Shown here one piece after another: positions 9,144 through 18,217 of a stretch of DNA of 64,000 nt (position 1 is its first letter; each line of letters opens with the position of its first letter). This DNA is from Robiginitomaculum sp. (GTDB lineage Bacteria > Pseudomonadota > Alphaproteobacteria > Caulobacterales > Maricaulaceae). The stretch covers positions 1 through 64,000 of the forward strand of contig JAJFFO010000017.1 in NCBI GenBank assembly GCA_021776615.1. Direction: 5' to 3'. The position numbers and the translations under genes are program-made. The notes beneath the pieces are model-generated. The model was given only the letters and a program-made list of their open reading frames with translations. It was not told the DNA's origin and did not search any database.

Positions 9144-10766
9144 TTAACCTTTTACGCTAGCCTTGATCAGATCTGCCACTTTTTCTGCAATCATGATTGT
9201 CGGCGCATTGGTATTACCGCCGACAATGCGCGGCATGACCGACGCATCAACGACCCGCAATCCTTTTGCGCCAAAAACCCGGCATTGATTATCGACCACC
9301 GCCAAATCATCGCCCTTAGCGCCCATAGCGCCCATTTTACAAGTTCCAATGGGGTGAAACAGGGTTTCTGCCTTTTCTCGTACAAAAGCCTCCCATTGCG
9401 CCTCGGTTTGTGGAATATCTTGCGGAACGTGCGGCGCTTTACGTTCGTCATCGAAAGCGGCCGCCCGCAAAATATCCAAAGACATTTTGGCACCGGCAAT
9501 CTGGGTCTGCATATCATGGCCGCGCGTTAGGTATTGCGGATCAATGGTCGGATGATCTTCTGGATCGGTGCTGGCGAGGCGAATAGTGCCGCGCGAATCC
9601 GGATATAACACATAAGAATGCAGCGTTATGCCATGCTGTCGGCTCTTCGGTTCGCCGCGCGGGGCGACAATGGCCGGTACGAAGTGAAACTGGATATCCG
9701 GCTCCGCTTCGCCTTTGGTGCTGGCAAATCCGCCAGTCTCTGCCGCATTGGTTGTCAGCATGCCCTGGCGGGTAAACAGATAGCGCACCGCTTCACTTAT
9801 CTGCTTCGGAATAGACTGCACGCTGTAAGCGTAGGAGCGGCTAGTCTTGCCGGTAAAGGAAATCGATGTATCCAGATGGTCCTGCAAATTTTCACCAACA
9901 CCGGGCAGATCGATCTGCACATTTATCCCTAATTCTGTCAAATGTTCGGCGGGACCAATGCCTGATAGCATTAGCATTTGCGGCGAATTTATCGCCCCGC
10001 CCGCCAAAATAACTTCGCGCTTGGCCAGCAAATCCCGGTTCTCGCCTTTGCGGCGAACTTCAACCCCGACAGCCCGCGTGCCATCCATAATGATTTTGGT
10101 GGCTAAGGTCTCGACCATGATCGTCAGATTGGGCCGCGCCTGCACCTCTTTGCCAAGATAAGCCACCGCCGCAGAACAGCGCCGACCATCTCGCTGGGTG
10201 ACCTGATATGGCCCGACGCCAAGGCGGTTATCGCCATTAAAATCATCATTTTTAGGCAGGCCACACGCCATACCGGCTTCGACGAAAGCCTTACTCAGCG
10301 GATTAAGATGGCGCAGGTCGGAAACCGTAAGCGGCCCGCTTTGGCCATGAAACTGGTCCTGAATGCGCTGCTGGCCCTCCGACTTTCGAAAAAATGGCAG
10401 CACATCTTCCCATGCCCATCCAGCCGCGCCCGCTTGTTGCCACGCTTCATAGTCCTCAAGACCGCCGCGCATATAGATCATGGCGTTGATGGAGGATGAA
10501 CCGCCAAGGGTTTTGCCCCGTGGCCAATATAATTCGCGATTATTAAGTGCGGTTTGCGGCGCGGTTTCATAATGCCAATTCAGCGTGTCATCATTGACCG
10601 CGTCAACAATCATCGCCGGTGTATGAATGCTGGCCTTATTGTCTTTTGGGCCCGCCTCCAAAAGGCAAACCGACACATCCGGGTTTTCGGTTAACCGGCT
10701 TGCCAGTGTCGCCCCGGCAGAACCAGCACCGGCAATGATGAAGTCGAATTGATTGTCGTCAGGCAC
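9144..10766 (-). CDS. GMC-family FAD-dependent oxidoreductase (choline/alcohol dehydrogenase-like)
   Basis: A 540-residue glucose-methanol-choline oxidoreductase. The FAD-binding ADP loop is GAGSAGATLASRL near residue 12. GMC signature 1 (RGKTLGGSSSINAMIYMRG) lies near residue 80 and signature 2 (GAINSPQMLMLSGIG) near 260. The C-terminal catalytic block HPIGTCKMG and the segment VDASVMPRIVGGNTNAP are also present. The start is GTG at 10766 with AGGAG 7 nt upstream. Size and motifs fit BetA or AlkJ-type alcohol dehydrogenases that pass electrons to quinone. No betB or betI is adjacent, so choline as substrate is not supported. Confidence 0.9.
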   Translation of the reverse strand: MPDDNQFDFIIAGAGSAGATLASRLTENPDVSVCLLEAGPKDNKASIHTPAMIVDAVNDDTLNWHYETAPQTALNNRELYWPRGKTLGGSSSINAMIYMRGGLEDYEAWQQAGAAGWAWEDVLPFFRKSEGQQRIQDQFHGQSGPLTVSDLRHLNPLSKAFVEAGMACGLPKNDDFNGDNRLGVGPYQVTQRDGRRCSAAVAYLGKEVQARPNLTIMVETLATKIIMDGTRAVGVEVRRKGENRDLLAKREVILAGGAINSPQMLMLSGIGPAEHLTELGINVQIDLPGVGENLQDHLDTSISFTGKTSRSYAYSVQSIPKQISEAVRYLFTRQGMLTTNAAETGGFASTKGEAEPDIQFHFVPAIVAPRGEPKSRQHGITLHSYVLYPDSRGTIRLASTDPEDHPTIDPQYLTRGHDMQTQIAGAKMSLDILRAAAFDDERKAPHVPQDIPQTEAQWEAFVREKAETLFHPIGTCKMGAMGAKGDDLAVVDNQCRVFGAKGLRVVDASVMPRIVGGNTNAPTIMIAEKVADLIKASVKG

Positions 10767-10860
10767 AAGCGCACTCCTGTTTTGACCCAGCTTTGGTCGA
10801 TTTTGGAATAAATATAACGCTAAAGGGCCGCTTGGACAGAAAAATGTGGATAGCGATCAC

Positions 10861-12354
10861 TTAATTTGTGTTGCTCCGCACCCGTTCCAGCGCTTCGCGC
10901 CAGCCCTCCAACAAATCTTCGCGCAGGCCCTCGGCCATCGCCGGGGAAAATTTGGCGTCCTCGCGCCAAAGCTCCGCCACATCGGCCAGGCTGCTATAAT
11001 GTCCGGCCCCAATACCCGCCAACACCGCAACGCCGAATGCCGTGGTTTCGGTAATTTGTGGGCGCGCCACCGGCACAGCCACAATGTCGGCCAAAAATTG
11101 CATAAGCCAGGCATTGCCACTCATCCCGCCATCAACTTTAAACAGTTTTGGTGCCACCCCATCGGCGGCCATAGCCCGCATCAAATCGTGGCACTGATAG
11201 GCAACCGCCTCCAGCCCGGCGCGGGTAATGTGCGCCGCGCCACACCCACGGGTGAGACCGACAATGGCGCCCCGTGCCTCAGCATCCCACCACGGGGCGC
11301 CAAGACCGGCAAAGGCTGGCACCATATAAACGCCGCCATTATCTTCCAGGCCCTTGGCCATGGCCTCGCTCTCAGCCGCGTCGCTGACCAGCCCCAAGCC
11401 ATCGCGCAACCATTGTATGGTCGAGCCAGCGGAGAGTATGGAGCCTTCCAGCGCGAAGGAGCGTACGCCTTCCAACTGCCAGGCGATGGTGGTCAGCAGC
11501 CGGTGCTGCGAACGCACCGCTTTATTGCCGGTATTGGCCAATAAAAACGCCCCGGTACCAAAAGTGCATTTCATTTGCCCGGGCGCGAAGCACGCCTGGC
11601 CAATCGCCGCCGCTTGCTGGTCGCCAGCCATGCCGGTAATTGGCAGACCCGCCCCCGGCAGATCCGGCGCGATCAGCGCGAACTTGCCCGCATTGGGACA
11701 AACCGAAGGCAACACCGCCGCCGGCACCCGAAAAAGTGCCAATAATTCCTCGTCCCAACTCCCACGATGAATATCAAACAGGCTAGTCCGCGAGGCATTG
11801 GTCGCGTCGCTATAATGCACCGCACCGCCGCTTAAGCGAAACAGCAAAAAGCTCTCTACCGTACCAAACGCCAACTCCCCGGCTTCGGCTTGGCCGCGCG
11901 CACCGGGCACTTCGTCCAAAATCCACGAGACTTTACTGGCCGAGAAATACGGGTCCAACACCAATCCGGTACGCGCACTAATCATTTCCTCATGGCCATC
12001 CGCCGCCAGTGCCGCGCACACATTGGCGGTACGCCGATCCTGCCAGACAATCGCATTGTGGATCGCTAAGCCCGATGAGCGTTCCCAGACGATAGACGTT
12101 TCACGCTGATTGGTAATCCCAGCAGCGACCACATTCCAGCCATCCTCGCGCGCGGCCCCCAAAGCTTCGCTAATCACCGCGCAAACACTGTCCCATATTT
12201 CTTCGGGATCATGCTCGACCCAACCGGGCTTTGGATAAATTTGTGTGATTTCCCTTTGTGCCAGCGCGACAATTTCACCGGTCAGGCTAAACACAATGGC
12301 GCGGCTGGACGTGGTCCCCTGATCAATTGCCAATATCGCAGTCTTTTCGCTCAC
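10861..12354 (-). CDS. glpK: Glycerol kinase
   Basis: A 497-residue FGGY-family kinase that phosphorylates glycerol to sn-glycerol-3-phosphate with ATP. The N-terminus AILAIDQGTTSSRAIVF is the ATPase phosphate-1 motif of GlpK. WQDRRTANVCAAL and the GTGAFLLANTGN block follow in family order. The reading frame extends eight codons further to a TTG. GTG at 12354 is preferred because GGGAG lies 8 nt upstream and it gives the usual N-terminus and length (E. coli has 502 residues). It is divergent from glpD with a 76-bp gap, so the two are probably induced together by glycerol-3-phosphate. Confidence 0.95.
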   Translation of the reverse strand: MSEKTAILAIDQGTTSSRAIVFSLTGEIVALAQREITQIYPKPGWVEHDPEEIWDSVCAVISEALGAAREDGWNVVAAGITNQRETSIVWERSSGLAIHNAIVWQDRRTANVCAALAADGHEEMISARTGLVLDPYFSASKVSWILDEVPGARGQAEAGELAFGTVESFLLFRLSGGAVHYSDATNASRTSLFDIHRGSWDEELLALFRVPAAVLPSVCPNAGKFALIAPDLPGAGLPITGMAGDQQAAAIGQACFAPGQMKCTFGTGAFLLANTGNKAVRSQHRLLTTIAWQLEGVRSFALEGSILSAGSTIQWLRDGLGLVSDAAESEAMAKGLEDNGGVYMVPAFAGLGAPWWDAEARGAIVGLTRGCGAAHITRAGLEAVAYQCHDLMRAMAADGVAPKLFKVDGGMSGNAWLMQFLADIVAVPVARPQITETTAFGVAVLAGIGAGHYSSLADVAELWREDAKFSPAMAEGLREDLLEGWREALERVRSNTN

Positions 12355-12430
12355 CAATTCAACTCCCAATTTTTTCAACCCTAACAGAACATGGGCTGAC
12401 AGCGACAGAAAAATCCGTCAAAGATCAGCC

Positions 12431-13909
12431 ATGGAAGACATTAAAGATATTTTGATCATTGGCGGCGGCATAAACGGCACGGGCATTGCCCGTGACGCGG
12501 CGGGACGCGGCTTGAGCGTGGTATTGTGCGAACAAGGCGATCTGGCGGGCGCGACCTCATCGTCAAGCACCAAGATGATCCATGGCGGCCTGCGCTATCT
12601 TGAATATTATGAATTCAAATTGGTGTGTGAAGCCCTTGCCGAACGCGAGCGGCTTTTGCATATCGCGCCGCATCTGGTACGGCCATTGCGGCTGATATTA
12701 CCGCATATTCCCGATATGCGTCCGGCATGGATGATCCGCCTTGGCCTGTGGTTGTACGACCATATTGGCGGCAAATCCTCATTACCGCGCTCCGGTGGTA
12801 TAAAACTGGAAGATTGCGTCGAAGCCAGGACATTGCGCACCCCCAAAGGAAAGGCATTTGGCTATTCAGATGGCTGGAGCGACGATGCCCGCATTGTTGT
12901 CGCCAATGCCATGGATGCCCGTGATCGCGGCGCCAGTATTGCGCCGCGCACCAAAGTACAATCGTGCACCCGCGAGGGCTATCATTGGTTGGTGCACGCC
13001 AAAACCGAAAATGGGCAACAGCAAGTCTGGCGCGCCCGGGCATTGGTCAATGCCGCCGGGCCGTGGGTGGCCGATATGGATGATTGCACCGGCGCCAAGA
13101 CCGTAGCCGGCATGACCCTGGTAAAGGGTAGCCATATTATTGTGCCAAAGCTGTTCGACGGTGAACGCGGGTTTTTATTCCAAAACACCGACCGGCGGGT
13201 GCTATTTGCCCTACCCTATCATGGCGAATTCACCCTGTTTGGCACCACCGACACCCCGTTTGAAGGCGATGCCTATGCGGCAAAACTCGACGATGGCGAA
13301 CGCGAATATTTATTGGAAGCCCTCAACCGGTTTTTCGATACCGCCATAGAAGCTGGCGATATCCATTACTCTTATGCTGGCGTTCGGGCACTTTTTGGTG
13401 ACCCGGAAACCAGCGCCTCAGAACTTACGCGCGAATATCAATTGGTGCTTAGCGACACCGAAGATGGCGCACCGGTGCTGACGGTTCTTGGCGGCAAAAT
13501 CACCACGTTTCGGGCGTTGGCGGAAAAAACCATGGACATGCTTGGCCCAAGATTGGGCAATGATGCCCCCCATTGGACCGGCACCACTGCGCTGCCCGGC
13601 GGCGATTTTCCACAAGGTGATTTGCAAGCGTTTGAGCGGGCCACGCAAAAGCAATATCCGTTTTTGCCCCCTGCCATGTGCCAACGACTGTGCCGCGCGT
13701 ATGGTAGCAAAGTTACCGATGTTTTGGGCGATGCCAAAAACCTTGGCGATCTGGGGCAGCATTTTGGCGCAGGGCTTTATACGGCGGAGTTAAATTATCT
13801 CAAAGCAAAGGAATGGGCGATGAGTGCCGACGATGTTTTGTGGCGGCGCACCAAGCTTGGCCTGTTTATGAGCAAAGTCGAACGCGAAGCGCTGGAGAAA
13901 GCGTTTTAA
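12431..13909 (+). CDS. glpD: Aerobic glycerol-3-phosphate dehydrogenase
   Basis: A 492-residue FAD enzyme that oxidises glycerol-3-phosphate to dihydroxyacetone phosphate and feeds electrons to quinone at the inner membrane. The dinucleotide loop IIGGGINGTGIARDAAGRG begins near residue 8, followed by CEQGDLAGATSSSSTKMIHGG, the conserved DAO-type region. The C-terminal helical DAO_C domain is complete. ATG at 12431 has only a weak ribosome site. With glpK it completes glycerol catabolism; no glpF or glpR is adjacent, although an aquaporin gene occurs at 32.8 kb. Its stop overlaps that of sufT by 4 bp. Confidence 0.95.
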   Translation: MEDIKDILIIGGGINGTGIARDAAGRGLSVVLCEQGDLAGATSSSSTKMIHGGLRYLEYYEFKLVCEALAERERLLHIAPHLVRPLRLILPHIPDMRPAWMIRLGLWLYDHIGGKSSLPRSGGIKLEDCVEARTLRTPKGKAFGYSDGWSDDARIVVANAMDARDRGASIAPRTKVQSCTREGYHWLVHAKTENGQQQVWRARALVNAAGPWVADMDDCTGAKTVAGMTLVKGSHIIVPKLFDGERGFLFQNTDRRVLFALPYHGEFTLFGTTDTPFEGDAYAAKLDDGEREYLLEALNRFFDTAIEAGDIHYSYAGVRALFGDPETSASELTREYQLVLSDTEDGAPVLTVLGGKITTFRALAEKTMDMLGPRLGNDAPHWTGTTALPGGDFPQGDLQAFERATQKQYPFLPPAMCQRLCRAYGSKVTDVLGDAKNLGDLGQHFGAGLYTAELNYLKAKEWAMSADDVLWRRTKLGLFMSKVEREALEKAF

Positions 13910-14328
13910 AACATATTTAGTTCAAGCCGGGCCACGTCGGACATGCGCGAAGGGTCCCATGGTGGCTCAAAAGTCAAATTCACTTTCACATCGCGCACAC
14001 CGGGCACCGAACGGGCAGCATTTTCCACCCATATTGGCATTTCGCCAGCCACCGGACAGCCGGGCGCGGTGAGCGTCATATCAATATCAACATCACGGTC
14101 ATCATCCACATCAACCCGGTAAATCAGACCCAGTTCGTAAATATCCACCGGAATTTCCGGATCGAAGACGCTTTTAAACGCGGCAATGAGCTCCTCGGTT
14201 AGCCGATCAAGCTCCTCTTGCGGTAGCGCAGAATCGGCATTAGCGGGTGCGGCTTCAGCCGCTGTCGCCATCTCCGACGCCGCCACGGGCGCTGAAACGT
14301 CTATGGTATCTCGGACTTTTTTGTCCAC
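13906..14328 (-). CDS. sufT: SufT-type DUF59 iron-sulfur assembly protein
   Basis: A 140-residue protein whose C-terminal MIP18/DUF59 domain (about residue 40 on) contains SVFDPEIPVDIYELGLIY, the DPE motif, and LTAPGCPVAGEMP with the conserved cysteine. SufT helps mature iron-sulfur proteins. The first 40 residues are alanine-rich and probably disordered. GTG at 14328 is chosen because AGGAG lies 6 nt upstream; an ATG at 14361 would add 11 residues and has no such site. It is the last gene of the suf operon, 39 bp after sufS. Confidence 0.88.
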   Translation of the reverse strand: MDKKVRDTIDVSAPVAASEMATAAEAAPANADSALPQEELDRLTEELIAAFKSVFDPEIPVDIYELGLIYRVDVDDDRDVDIDMTLTAPGCPVAGEMPIWVENAARSVPGVRDVKVNLTFEPPWDPSRMSDVARLELNMF

Positions 14329-14367
14329 TTTTCTCTCCTCGAATGGCGCCAAACGCCACATAAATCC

Positions 14368-15612
14368 TTACGCTAAAAACTCTCGAGCCTTTTCAAAGGC
14401 CTCGATAAAGCGATCAACGTCTTCTTCGGTGTTATAGGCCGCGAAGCTTGCCCGACACGCGGATGATGAATCAAAGCGCTGCATTAGCGGTTCCGCGCAA
14501 TGATGCCCAGCCCGAATAGCAACACCATAGCGATCCATCAGTTGCGCCAAATCATGGGCATGCATGCCGCGCACATCAAAGGTAATAATCGCGCCTTTGC
14601 CCGGCGCTTCGCCCAATATGCGCACATCATTGTGGCGCTTTAACGCCGCAGTCACGCGGGCCGCCAGTAAAGCCTCATGCTCGGCCACGGCAAGGCGATC
14701 CAGCCCCATCATCCACTCAAGCGCTATGCCAAGGCCGATGGCCTGTAAAATCGGCGGAGTGCCTGCCTCGAACCGGTGCGGGGGGGCGCCATAGGTTATG
14801 GCATCCTTGGCCACCGTTTCGATCATCTCGCCGCCGCCCTGATAGGGCTGCAATGCCTTCAATGCTACGGCTTTGCCATAGAGCGCGCCAATGCCCGTCG
14901 GGCCATAAAGTTTGTGCCCGGTAATGGCATAAAAGTCTGCGCCAATGGCCTGCACATCGACCGGCAAATGCACGGCAGATTGCGAGCCATCGAGTAAAAT
15001 CGGCACGTCGTTCGCGTGGGCAATATCGACCAGTTTTTTGGCGTCGGTAATGGTGCCAGTCACGTTCGACATATGGCTCAGCGTGACAAATTTTGTTTTC
15101 GGCCCGAAAGCGGCTTCATAGGCAGCCATATCGAGCTGGCCATCGTCCAAAATACCCACCCATTTTAGCACCACACCCTTGCGTTCGCGCAAAAAATGCC
15201 ATGGCACAATGTTAGAATGGTGCTCCATCTCGGACAGGATAATTTCATCGCCCGCTTTCAGCGTAGCCCCGATGGACGATGCCACCAGATTTATCGCCTC
15301 GGTGGTGCCGGAAGTGAAAATAATCTGTTCGGCACTTGGCGCATTTAAAAACCGCGCAATGGTCTGGCGCGCCGCCTCAAAACTTTCGGTGGTTTCATTG
15401 GCCATGGTGTGCAATCCGCGGTGCACATTGGCGTAGGCAGTGCGCATTTGCTCGGCCATACCTTCAATCACGCAATCTGGCTTTTGTGCCGAGGCCGCAC
15501 TGTCGAGATAGGTCAGGGGAAAACCATTCACCTTGCGGTCAAGCACCGGAAACTCGGCCCGAACAGCATAAGGGTCGAAGCTGGCCGGTGCTTGCAAAAA
15601 CGAGGCACTCAT
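14368..15612 (-). CDS. sufS: SufS cysteine desulfurase (group II)
   Basis: A 414-residue PLP enzyme that takes sulfur from cysteine as persulfide for cluster assembly. The PLP lysine is K234 in ITGHKLYGP. The persulfide cysteine is C372 in RAGHHCAEP, the short group II active-site loop of SufS/CsdA as opposed to the long IscS loop. YLDSAASAQKP at the N-terminus is typical. Start ATG at 15612 overlaps the sufD stop by 4 bp, which suggests translational coupling. No sufE is in the window, although group II desulfurases usually need a SufE or SufU partner. Confidence 0.95.
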   Translation of the reverse strand: MSASFLQAPASFDPYAVRAEFPVLDRKVNGFPLTYLDSAASAQKPDCVIEGMAEQMRTAYANVHRGLHTMANETTESFEAARQTIARFLNAPSAEQIIFTSGTTEAINLVASSIGATLKAGDEIILSEMEHHSNIVPWHFLRERKGVVLKWVGILDDGQLDMAAYEAAFGPKTKFVTLSHMSNVTGTITDAKKLVDIAHANDVPILLDGSQSAVHLPVDVQAIGADFYAITGHKLYGPTGIGALYGKAVALKALQPYQGGGEMIETVAKDAITYGAPPHRFEAGTPPILQAIGLGIALEWMMGLDRLAVAEHEALLAARVTAALKRHNDVRILGEAPGKGAIITFDVRGMHAHDLAQLMDRYGVAIRAGHHCAEPLMQRFDSSSACRASFAAYNTEEDVDRFIEAFEKAREFLA

Positions 15613-16808
15613 AAGGCCAGCTCCAGCCAGTTATTCATGGCGTTGACGCACAGGTCACGCAGGTTTTCATCGCCCAAATCATCAAACGCCGCCCCCAAAA
15701 ACGCACTGGTCAGCAAGGTTTTCGCCGCCGCTTCATCAAGACCACGTTGACGCATATAAAATAGCGCATCATCGTCAAGTTCGCCGCAGGTATTGCCATG
15801 GGCGCAAGCAACATCATCGGCATAAATTTCAAGCTCGGGCTTGGCATTCACACTGGCGCCGGCATTGAGCAAAATAGCGTTATGCGCCATTTTTGCGTCG
15901 GTTTGCTGGCCATTGCGCGCCACATAAAATTTGCCCTGAAATACGCCGCGCGCTTTGTCTTTGACCACACCGCGCACCAATTGGTCGGTAACACCCTGCT
16001 CTGCCAGATGCTCGACGGTGTATGTCTGATCCGCATGGCGGTCCCCGTCCAGCATATAGGTCCCGTTCAACACCGCTTTTGCGCCAATACCGTCATGGAT
16101 GACATGGGTTTCCATCCGTGCCAATTTGGCGCCGAAACTCAAAGAATATTGCTGGTAATGGGTATTTTCCGCCAAAGAGATATGGGCGTTAATCGCCTGA
16201 ACCGCATCGGCATCGCCGCATTGGTGCACCATGCGCAAAACCCGCGCATTTTTGCCAAGCTCGACGGTCAAAATGGTGTTGGCGAACCCGCTCGTTAATT
16301 CGTGGTTTTCAATCAGGCTGACTTCGCTGCCCGGCGCGCAAACAATATGGATACGAGTATTACCACTGCCTTCAATGGCAAACAAAAGCGGCGCGTCTTG
16401 CGAACCGTCAATGTGTACCGTAATGGCCGTCGGCGCCAAGGCCTGTGCCAGGTTTTGCAATGGTGAAACGCTTTCGTGCGCCGCCCAGTCATCCGCCGCC
16501 AACGTCACCCCATCAGGCAAATCTGGCGTTCCTCGCAACTGCCCGGCCACAACCTTAAACACAATGGCATTGGCTAGCGCGGGCAGATTGGCGGTGTTCT
16601 CACTGACTTGTGCTGTCGCACCATTCGGCGTCGTTTTTGGCGTTAAGGCCTGACGCAAATCGCTCCAGCGCCATGCTTCCATACGCCGGTGTGGCAGTCC
16701 GGCGTCGACAAAGCGCGCAAACGCTTGCGCCCGCTCCGGATCTATCGGCAAAGCGGCATAGCGCGTGTGAAAAGCCTTCTCGGCAGGGTGGATTTGCACT
16801 TCGCTCAT
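15609..16808 (-). CDS. sufD: SufD, iron-sulfur scaffold subunit
   Basis: A 399-residue SufB/SufD-family protein forming the SufBC2D scaffold. The C-terminal beta-helix block contains NAILLNAGASVNAKPELEI and DDVACAHGNTCGELDDDALFYMRQRG, with the conserved histidine of SufD. The N-terminal third (AFHTRYAALPIDPERAQAF) is poorly conserved, as usual for SufD. Its start overlaps the sufC stop by 4 bp and its stop overlaps the sufS start by 4 bp, so the three genes are tightly coupled. Confidence 0.93.
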   Translation of the reverse strand: MSEVQIHPAEKAFHTRYAALPIDPERAQAFARFVDAGLPHRRMEAWRWSDLRQALTPKTTPNGATAQVSENTANLPALANAIVFKVVAGQLRGTPDLPDGVTLAADDWAAHESVSPLQNLAQALAPTAITVHIDGSQDAPLLFAIEGSGNTRIHIVCAPGSEVSLIENHELTSGFANTILTVELGKNARVLRMVHQCGDADAVQAINAHISLAENTHYQQYSLSFGAKLARMETHVIHDGIGAKAVLNGTYMLDGDRHADQTYTVEHLAEQGVTDQLVRGVVKDKARGVFQGKFYVARNGQQTDAKMAHNAILLNAGASVNAKPELEIYADDVACAHGNTCGELDDDALFYMRQRGLDEAAAKTLLTSAFLGAAFDDLGDENLRDLCVNAMNNWLELAL

Positions 16809-17560
16809 GCCGCATCCGATGTATAGGCGTCATAGCCTTCGGCTTCGAGTTTATGGGCCAATTCCGGTCCGCCAGAATGGACAATACGGCCACCGGACAT
16901 CACATGCACGACATCGGGCTTAATATAGTCCAGCAAGCGCTGATAATGGGTAATTACCAAAATTGAACGATCGGCAGCGCGCAGCGCATTAACACCCTCG
17001 GACACAATCTTAAGCGCATCAATATCGAGGCCGGAATCCGTTTCATCCAAAATCGCAAACCGCGGCTCCAACACCGCCATTTGCAAAATCTCCATACGTT
17101 TTTTCTCGCCGCCGGAAAAACCGACATTAAGCGGGCGTTTCAACATGTCGGCTTTGACTTTCAAAAGCGCCGCTTTTTCGCGCGCCAGTTTTAGAAAATC
17201 TGGTGCCGACAAATCATCCTCGCCGCGCCTTTTGCGTTGCGCATTGAGGCTGGCGCGAAGAAAGGTCATGGCCGGAACGCCGGGTATTTCTACCGGATAT
17301 TGAAACGACAAAAACACACCCAAAGCGGCGCGTTCCTCCGGTTCCATTGTCAGCAGGTTTTCACCCTCGAAAGTGGCACTACCGCCTTTGACCTCATAGC
17401 CATCGCGCCCGGTCAGCACATTAGCCAAGGTAGACTTTCCGGTGCCGTTCGGCCCCATAATCGCATGCACTTCACCGGCAGGTACGCTTAACGACAATCC
17501 GTTGAGGATATCGCCAGCGACGCCTTCAACGCCTACGGTTAAATTATTGATTTCAATCAT
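16805..17560 (-). CDS. sufC: SufC, ABC-type ATPase of the Suf scaffold
   Basis: A 251-residue cytoplasmic ABC ATPase that drives conformational change in SufBC2D. Walker A is MGPNGTGKST near residue 35, the ABC signature is FSGGEKKRMEIL near 150, and Walker B with its glutamate is FAILDETDSGLD. SufC-specific features include the ETDSGLDIDALK segment. It begins with ATG at 17560, which overlaps the stop of the upstream cupin gene by one base, tying the cupin gene into the operon. Confidence 0.95.
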   Translation of the reverse strand: MIEINNLTVGVEGVAGDILNGLSLSVPAGEVHAIMGPNGTGKSTLANVLTGRDGYEVKGGSATFEGENLLTMEPEERAALGVFLSFQYPVEIPGVPAMTFLRASLNAQRKRRGEDDLSAPDFLKLAREKAALLKVKADMLKRPLNVGFSGGEKKRMEILQMAVLEPRFAILDETDSGLDIDALKIVSEGVNALRAADRSILVITHYQRLLDYIKPDVVHVMSGGRIVHSGGPELAHKLEAEGYDAYTSDAA

Positions 17561-18069
17561 TATTCTTCACCATCAAAATACTCTGCTGTGCCTTTTTCCT
17601 GCCAGCCTAAATGTCTGAATTTTGCATCCCAGGGCGCGCCGCCCTCCGGTATGCCGGCAGTGGCCACAAATTTTTTCGAATCCGGGTACACCACAATTGA
17701 TGTGGGGCCATTGCTCGAAAACGCCAGATATTTCAAGTCCGCATCACCGGTATTGATAAGCTGGTGCGCGACCTCGGCACCGCCCGGCGGCGCGCCAAGC
17801 ATATCGCCAGCTTTGACCGGATAGGTGTCCTCGCCAAACCGGTAATCCGCCTGCCCCTCAATGATAAAAAACATTTCATCATCGGTCAGGTGCGCGTGAT
17901 GCGGAAAGGCGCGTTTTCCGGGCGGTACAATCGTCAACATACAGCCAAGGTTTTTTGCGCCCAAAAGCGGCCCGATACGGCCAAGTTTGGCCGCGAATTT
18001 CCCGCCATTACCAAAATCCATCAGCTCGACATCATCAATATTGACGATTGGTTTTATTTTTTCGGTCAT
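17560..18069 (-). CDS. Cupin-domain protein encoded inside the suf operon
   Basis: A 169-residue single-domain cupin. Motif 1 is PHHAHLTDDEMFFIIEG (about residues 56-72), giving two or three histidines and a glutamate for metal binding, followed by GDMLGAPPGGAEVAHQLINTG as motif 2. The C-terminal 45 residues, including PEGGAPWDAKFRHLGW, resemble COG3837-type uncharacterised cupins. Cupins include dioxygenases, isomerases and sensors, so the reaction is unknown. It sits between sufB and sufC, with one base overlap to sufC, and about 148 bp from sufB. A metal- or redox-linked helper role in cluster assembly is an inference from position only. Confidence 0.85.
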   Translation of the reverse strand: MTEKIKPIVNIDDVELMDFGNGGKFAAKLGRIGPLLGAKNLGCMLTIVPPGKRAFPHHAHLTDDEMFFIIEGQADYRFGEDTYPVKAGDMLGAPPGGAEVAHQLINTGDADLKYLAFSSNGPTSIVVYPDSKKFVATAGIPEGGAPWDAKFRHLGWQEKGTAEYFDGEE

Positions 18070-18087
18070 GGCTGATCTCTTTCTTCT

Positions 18088-18200
18088 GCGTCATTCTGGC
18101 AAGACTGGAATCCAGTGGCGACTCTATTCTGGATACCGGCCTTCGCCGGTATGACGAATTTGGGGGTATTGGTCCCAGCCTGTCCCGGCGAAAGCTGGGA
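18088..18200. repeat. Mosaic intergenic palindromic element
   Basis: The 148-bp gap between sufB and the cupin gene contains several short inverted repeats. TCATTCTGGC with a partner-like TGGAATCCAG (18090-18115) is followed by ATACCGGC-CTTC-GCCGGTAT (18134-18153), and then by CCCAGC (18174-18179) with GCTGGG (18193-18198). The wording (a tcattc... gaatcca start and a ccggcgaaag-type end) is that of the dispersed repeats scattered in gaps of many alphaproteobacterial genomes. A related copy lies at 43720-43832. It may form hairpins in the suf mRNA and tune expression of genes after sufB. Confidence 0.75.
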
Positions 18201-18217
18201 AGCGTCTAGATTACTCA

